64,000 bases of DNA from Pontibacter russatus (GTDB lineage Bacteria > Bacteroidota > Bacteroidia > Cytophagales > Hymenobacteraceae). Position 1 is the first letter of the stretch. The number at the start of each line of letters is the position of its first letter. The notes below the pieces were generated by a model, which did not search any database, was not told the origin of the DNA, and saw nothing but the letters and a program-made list of their open reading frames with translations. A program made the translations under genes and the position numbers. The DNA lies in the NCBI RefSeq assembly GCF_009931655.1, contig NZ_CP047984.1:3365001-3429000 (forward strand), given 5' to 3'. This document shows, piece after piece, positions 60,836 through 64,000 of this stretch.

Positions 60836-62002
60836 ATGATGATTCGAGCAGTTCTGGCTTTTTCTTTTTTTCTTTCCGCGCTGTTTACGCAGGCGCAGCA
60901 GCAGGATGTCCCTGTTTTTGTTTCCGGGGAAGGGGGGCACAAGTCCTATCGCATCCCCGCCATCATTGCCCTCCCCGGCGGCGACCTGCTGGCCTTTGCG
61001 GAGGGGAGGGTACACGGCGCGGCCGACTTCGGGGACGTGAACATCGTGATGAAGCGCAGCTCGGACAAAGGCAAAACCTGGTCGGAACTGCAGACCGTGG
61101 TGGATTATGACACCCTCCAGGCGGGCAACGCCGCCCCTGTGGTGGATTTGACAGACCCCGCATATCCGAAGGGAAGGGTTTTCCTTTTCTATAACACGGG
61201 CAATGCCCACGAGCATGAGGTGCGCAGCGGCAAGGGGCTTCGCGAAGTGTGGTATATCACCTCCGCCGACAACGGCAAGACCTGGTCGGAGCCGGAGAAC
61301 ATCACAGCGCAGGTACACCGCCCGAATATGCCCGCTGCCAATCCGGCGTACGCGTTCAAAGAAGACTGGCGCGCCTACGCCAACACCCCCGGCCACGCCA
61401 CGCAGTTCGCCGACGGGAAGTACAAGGGCAGGATATATATAGCCGCCAACCACTCAGAGGGCGAGCCGAAGCAATCGGCAGAAGACTATTTCGCCCACGG
61501 CTTTTACACCGACGACCACGGAAAAACATTTAAAATCAGCGAAACGGTGCCGGAATCCGGTGGCAACGAGGCGATGGCCACCGAACTGACAGACGGTAAA
61601 TTGATGATGAACATCCGCAACCAGCAGGGCGATGTGCGCGCCCGCATCGTGGCTGTCAGCAGCGACGGAGGCGCCACCTGGGACACCACCTACTTCGACC
61701 AGCAACTGCCCGACCCGGTGAACCAGGGAAGCATCCTTACCGTCGGGGAGAAGAAAGGCATGGCCATCGTCGCTTTCAGCAACGCCGCCGACACCCAGCG
61801 CCGCGACAACCTGACCCTGCGCATCAGCTACGACGAGGGCAAAACGTGGCCGGAGCAGCACGTCATCGCCAAAAGCCAAAACGGGGCGAAAGACTACGCC
61901 GCCTACTCCGATATCGTGAAATTAGGAAAGAAGAAGGTAGGGGTGCTGTATGAGAAAGACGGTTACCAGCAGATCGTGTTCCAGGTGGTGAAGTGGAGGT
62001 AG
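60836..62002 (+). CDS. GH33 exo-alpha-sialidase
   Basis: A 388-residue protein. I choose the ATG at 60836 (or 60839) because the signal peptide (IRAVLAFSFFLSALFTQAQ) begins there; an ATG at 60815 adds seven residues. YRIPA (Arg39, first of the sialic-acid-binding arginines) is followed by four Asp-boxes, SSDKGKTW (75-82), SADNGKTW, SSDGGATW and SYDEGKTW, the six-blade sialidase signature. GGNEAMATEL holds the catalytic Glu and VLYEKDGY the nucleophilic Tyr. It releases terminal sialic acids from host or environmental glycans. The SGNH-GH20 fusion follows. Confidence 0.93.
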   Translation: MMIRAVLAFSFFLSALFTQAQQQDVPVFVSGEGGHKSYRIPAIIALPGGDLLAFAEGRVHGAADFGDVNIVMKRSSDKGKTWSELQTVVDYDTLQAGNAAPVVDLTDPAYPKGRVFLFYNTGNAHEHEVRSGKGLREVWYITSADNGKTWSEPENITAQVHRPNMPAANPAYAFKEDWRAYANTPGHATQFADGKYKGRIYIAANHSEGEPKQSAEDYFAHGFYTDDHGKTFKISETVPESGGNEAMATELTDGKLMMNIRNQQGDVRARIVAVSSDGGATWDTTYFDQQLPDPVNQGSILTVGEKKGMAIVAFSNAADTQRRDNLTLRISYDEGKTWPEQHVIAKSQNGAKDYAAYSDIVKLGKKKVGVLYEKDGYQQIVFQVVKWR

Positions 62003-62466
62003 CGGTGAAAAACTGGTGCGGCCTTTTTGTCTGCGGCCTAAAGTACAGCGCTATATATAACATGAACCCGGGAAATATATTTAGTGCGAATTGCTGATAT
62101 TAAAGCTTCTGCATAACAATGTTCGGCACGTTCACTGGCTCAATGCGAAAGTGTTTCCAGTTTTCACAGGAGGCGCCGGGGGTAGGGGCCCTCTATTTGT
62201 AGATGTTGCGGTGCCGAACGCAGCGAGGCAGCCCGCAGCGGAGCGAGGGCAGCTTCAGCTACACAGTGCCGAGGGGGAAAACGAGGCCACTCGGCCTGAG
62301 AGCACTACACTTAGCTATAGAACTTGAATTTGTATAGCCGGAGGGATGGACAGCAGTTCAGGTCTTAGGCAGAACAATTCCCGAGTCCACGTTAAATTAT
62401 ATATATGATTACAGCTGATATATAGCTGGCTCTTGCACTGGCTATATAGGATTGACCTTGCCTGAT
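62003..62466. other. Gap upstream of the SGNH-GH20 gene
   Basis: About 460 bases with no credible gene. It holds a distant inverted pair TTCGGCAC (about 62120) / GTGCCGAA (about 62212) and an ACGTTAAAT half-site at 62389-62397, about 70 bases before the next ATG. Confidence 0.45.
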
Positions 62467-64000
62467 ATGAAAAGACTCACGCTTTTACTTTTGTTCCTAG
62501 TCAGTACCGCTACCGCGCAGGTAAAGCCTGTGCAACTGGCGGACAGTTTGTTCTCCACCTATTACCACCAGCGGGCAACCCTGTTTAAAAGCCTGCCATA
62601 TACCCAGGGAGATATTATTTTCCTGGGCAACAGCATCAGCGACGGCGGCGAGTGGAGCGAACTGTTTGCCGACGGCAGAATGAAGAACCGGGGCATCAGC
62701 GGCGATAATTCTGCCGGGGTGCTGCATCGCCTTGAAGAGGTGGCACTGCGCAAGCCAGCAAAGGTCTTCCTGCTGATAGGCACCAACGACCTGGCCCGGA
62801 ATATATCGGCGGACAGCCTGCTGAAAAACATGTTCTGGATAGCTGATTACCTGAAGGAGAAGACACTGGCCACCCAGCTATATGTCCAGAGCATCCTGCC
62901 GGTGAACGAGCGCTTTAATAAGTTTGGCGGCCACACCAGCAAAGGAGATCTCATCAGGAAAGTAAACGCGCAGCTTCAGGCAGGCGCCTCCAAACATGGC
63001 TATATATCCCTCGACCTTCATACGCCTTTCTCAGACAACACCGGCAGACTCAACGCCCGGTACACCAACGACGGCCTGCACCTGAACGGCGACGGTTACG
63101 CTTTCTGGAAGCACCTGATCTATGACGAGGTGTATGACCTGCAGCAAAAGCCCTCCATTATACCCGCGCCCCAGCAACTGCAGTGGAAGGAAGACGCATT
63201 CCCCCTTTACCAGAGTAAGTCCATCGTTGTGCGTGATACCGCTCTGAAAAAAGAGGCAGCGCGGTTACAGGCCATGCTCGCGGAAAAGGGGCTGCGGGTA
63301 GATATAAAAGACAGGGCCGTCCCAAACGAACCATATATAGCCTTGGCGCTGGAAAAAACGGAAGCGCCCCGCCTTGCAGAAGAGGCCTACACATTGTTGG
63401 TGAACAAAGACAGGGCGACGATCAAAGCCAACACGGCGCACGGTATCTTCAATGGCATACAGACGCTCGGCCAGCTTATGCGCGATGCGGCCTATATACC
63501 CGGTTGTGAGGTGCGCGACTGGCCAGCATTCAGTTGGAGGGGCTATATGGTGGACGTGGGCAGGAACTACCAGTCGATGGAGATGCTGAAGGAGCAGATT
63601 GACGTGATGGCCCGGTATAAACTCAACATCTTCCACTTCCACCCGACCGAGGACATTGCCTGGCGACTGGAGGTGCCCCGCTACCCGCAACTGACCGCCC
63701 CGGAGCATATGTTGCGCAACAAAGGGGCCTACTACACCGTGGCCGAGATACAGGAACTGATCAAATACTGCAAAGACCGCCACATCACCTTTGTGCCCGA
63801 GATTGACATGCCGGGCCACAGTGCCGCCTTCACCCGGGCCATGGGCGTGGACATGCAAAGCGAGGAGGGGCTGGCGATACTAAAGGACATCCTGAATGAT
63901 TTCTGCGACACCTACGACGTGCCTTATGTGCATATAGGAGGCGATGAGGTGGAGATCACGAACAGGGACTTCCTACCCCAGGTCACGGAGTGGCTGCACG
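62467..64000 (+). CDS. SGNH esterase - GH20 beta-N-acetylhexosaminidase fusion (3' truncated by window)
   Basis: At least 511 residues, open at the window end. Signal peptide MKRLTLLLLFLVSTATAQ. Residues about 25-225 are an SGNH/GDSL esterase: GNSISDGG (Ser56), GISGDN (block II), IGTND (Asn107) and DGLHLN (Asp202/His205). From about 232 a GH20 N-terminal domain begins (IIPAPQQLQW), then the catalytic barrel: WRGYMVDVGRNYQSM, KLNIFHFHPTEDIAW, FVPEIDMPGHS and HIGGDEVEI (Asp493/Glu494). It could remove O-acetyl groups and terminal GlcNAc/GalNAc in one protein, next to a sialidase. The sequence has Pro in HPTEDIAW where relatives often read HLTDD.W. Confidence 0.9.
   Translation, partial: MKRLTLLLLFLVSTATAQVKPVQLADSLFSTYYHQRATLFKSLPYTQGDIIFLGNSISDGGEWSELFADGRMKNRGISGDNSAGVLHRLEEVALRKPAKVFLLIGTNDLARNISADSLLKNMFWIADYLKEKTLATQLYVQSILPVNERFNKFGGHTSKGDLIRKVNAQLQAGASKHGYISLDLHTPFSDNTGRLNARYTNDGLHLNGDGYAFWKHLIYDEVYDLQQKPSIIPAPQQLQWKEDAFPLYQSKSIVVRDTALKKEAARLQAMLAEKGLRVDIKDRAVPNEPYIALALEKTEAPRLAEEAYTLLVNKDRATIKANTAHGIFNGIQTLGQLMRDAAYIPGCEVRDWPAFSWRGYMVDVGRNYQSMEMLKEQIDVMARYKLNIFHFHPTEDIAWRLEVPRYPQLTAPEHMLRNKGAYYTVAEIQELIKYCKDRHITFVPEIDMPGHSAAFTRAMGVDMQSEEGLAILKDILNDFCDTYDVPYVHIGGDEVEITNRDFLPQVTEWLH

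Noticed and set aside
62091-62327. 78-codon ORF upstream of the SGNH-GH20 gene
   Set aside because: No protein-like pattern; ends in degenerate sequence, and the real gene with a signal peptide starts at 62467.

Overview
The window looks like chromosome from a fairly GC-rich Bacteroidota, most likely Cytophagales and plausibly a Pontibacter/Hymenobacteraceae relative. The evidence is a SusC/SusD pair, a MurF-alanine racemase fusion, DUF6089 and DUF5686 envelope proteins, paired OmpH/Skp chaperones beside BamA, an ExbB-ExbD-ExbD-TonB cluster, and several TAnnTTTG-type -7 promoter elements with weak Shine-Dalgarno signals. The genus is a guess. I see no rRNA, tRNA, CRISPR array or insertion sequence.

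Layout. 1-378: end of a Ca2+/H+ antiporter. 654-2220: an AT-rich accessory stretch whose first part (membrane protein plus GIY-YIG protein) has integron-cassette-like ends, followed by a ParDE toxin-antitoxin pair. 2.4-11.9 kb: DUF5686 outer-membrane protein, small lipoprotein, RarD-like exporter, MurF-Alr, FeoA, FeoB. 12.8-18.7 kb: a SusC-SusD-lipoprotein-lipoprotein operon of different composition. 18.8-25.6 kb: housekeeping genes including an apparent pdxJ-selU-selD operon. 25.8-37.8 kb: a long plus-strand envelope block (glutamine amidotransferase, hydrolase, CBS protein, BamA-like, NAD kinase, two DUF6089, UppS, BamA, two OmpH, RluD-like). 38.2-45.1 kb: a minus-strand ExbB-ExbD-ExbD-TonB group continuing to a second TonB gene broken by an in-frame TAG, a small membrane protein, a PstS-like lipoprotein and a TPR protein. 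45.6-49.8 kb: MazG, GlmM and cysteine desulfurase. 50.3-64 kb: an accessory carbohydrate region with an FG-GAP lipoprotein, a DUF1080 protein, a cupredoxin-propeller-HEAT protein, a LacI-type regulator, a GH109 protein, a CBM9-like protein, a sugar nucleotidyltransferase, a GH33 sialidase and an SGNH-GH20 fusion cut by the window end.

Functional picture. The envelope block groups outer-membrane protein insertion (BamA, OmpH) with undecaprenyl-PP synthesis (UppS); the TonB group energises outer-membrane import such as SusCD. The last 14 kb suggests degradation of O-acetylated sialylated, GalNAc/GlcNAc-containing glycans: esterase, sialidase, hexosaminidase and alpha-GalNAcase.

Two window-wide patterns stand out. 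TATATA/ATATAT hexamers are far more frequent than base composition would allow, including inside genes, but disappear in the SusCD island. Several intergenic gaps hold degenerate low-complexity repeats, two of which share an identical 20-bp core.
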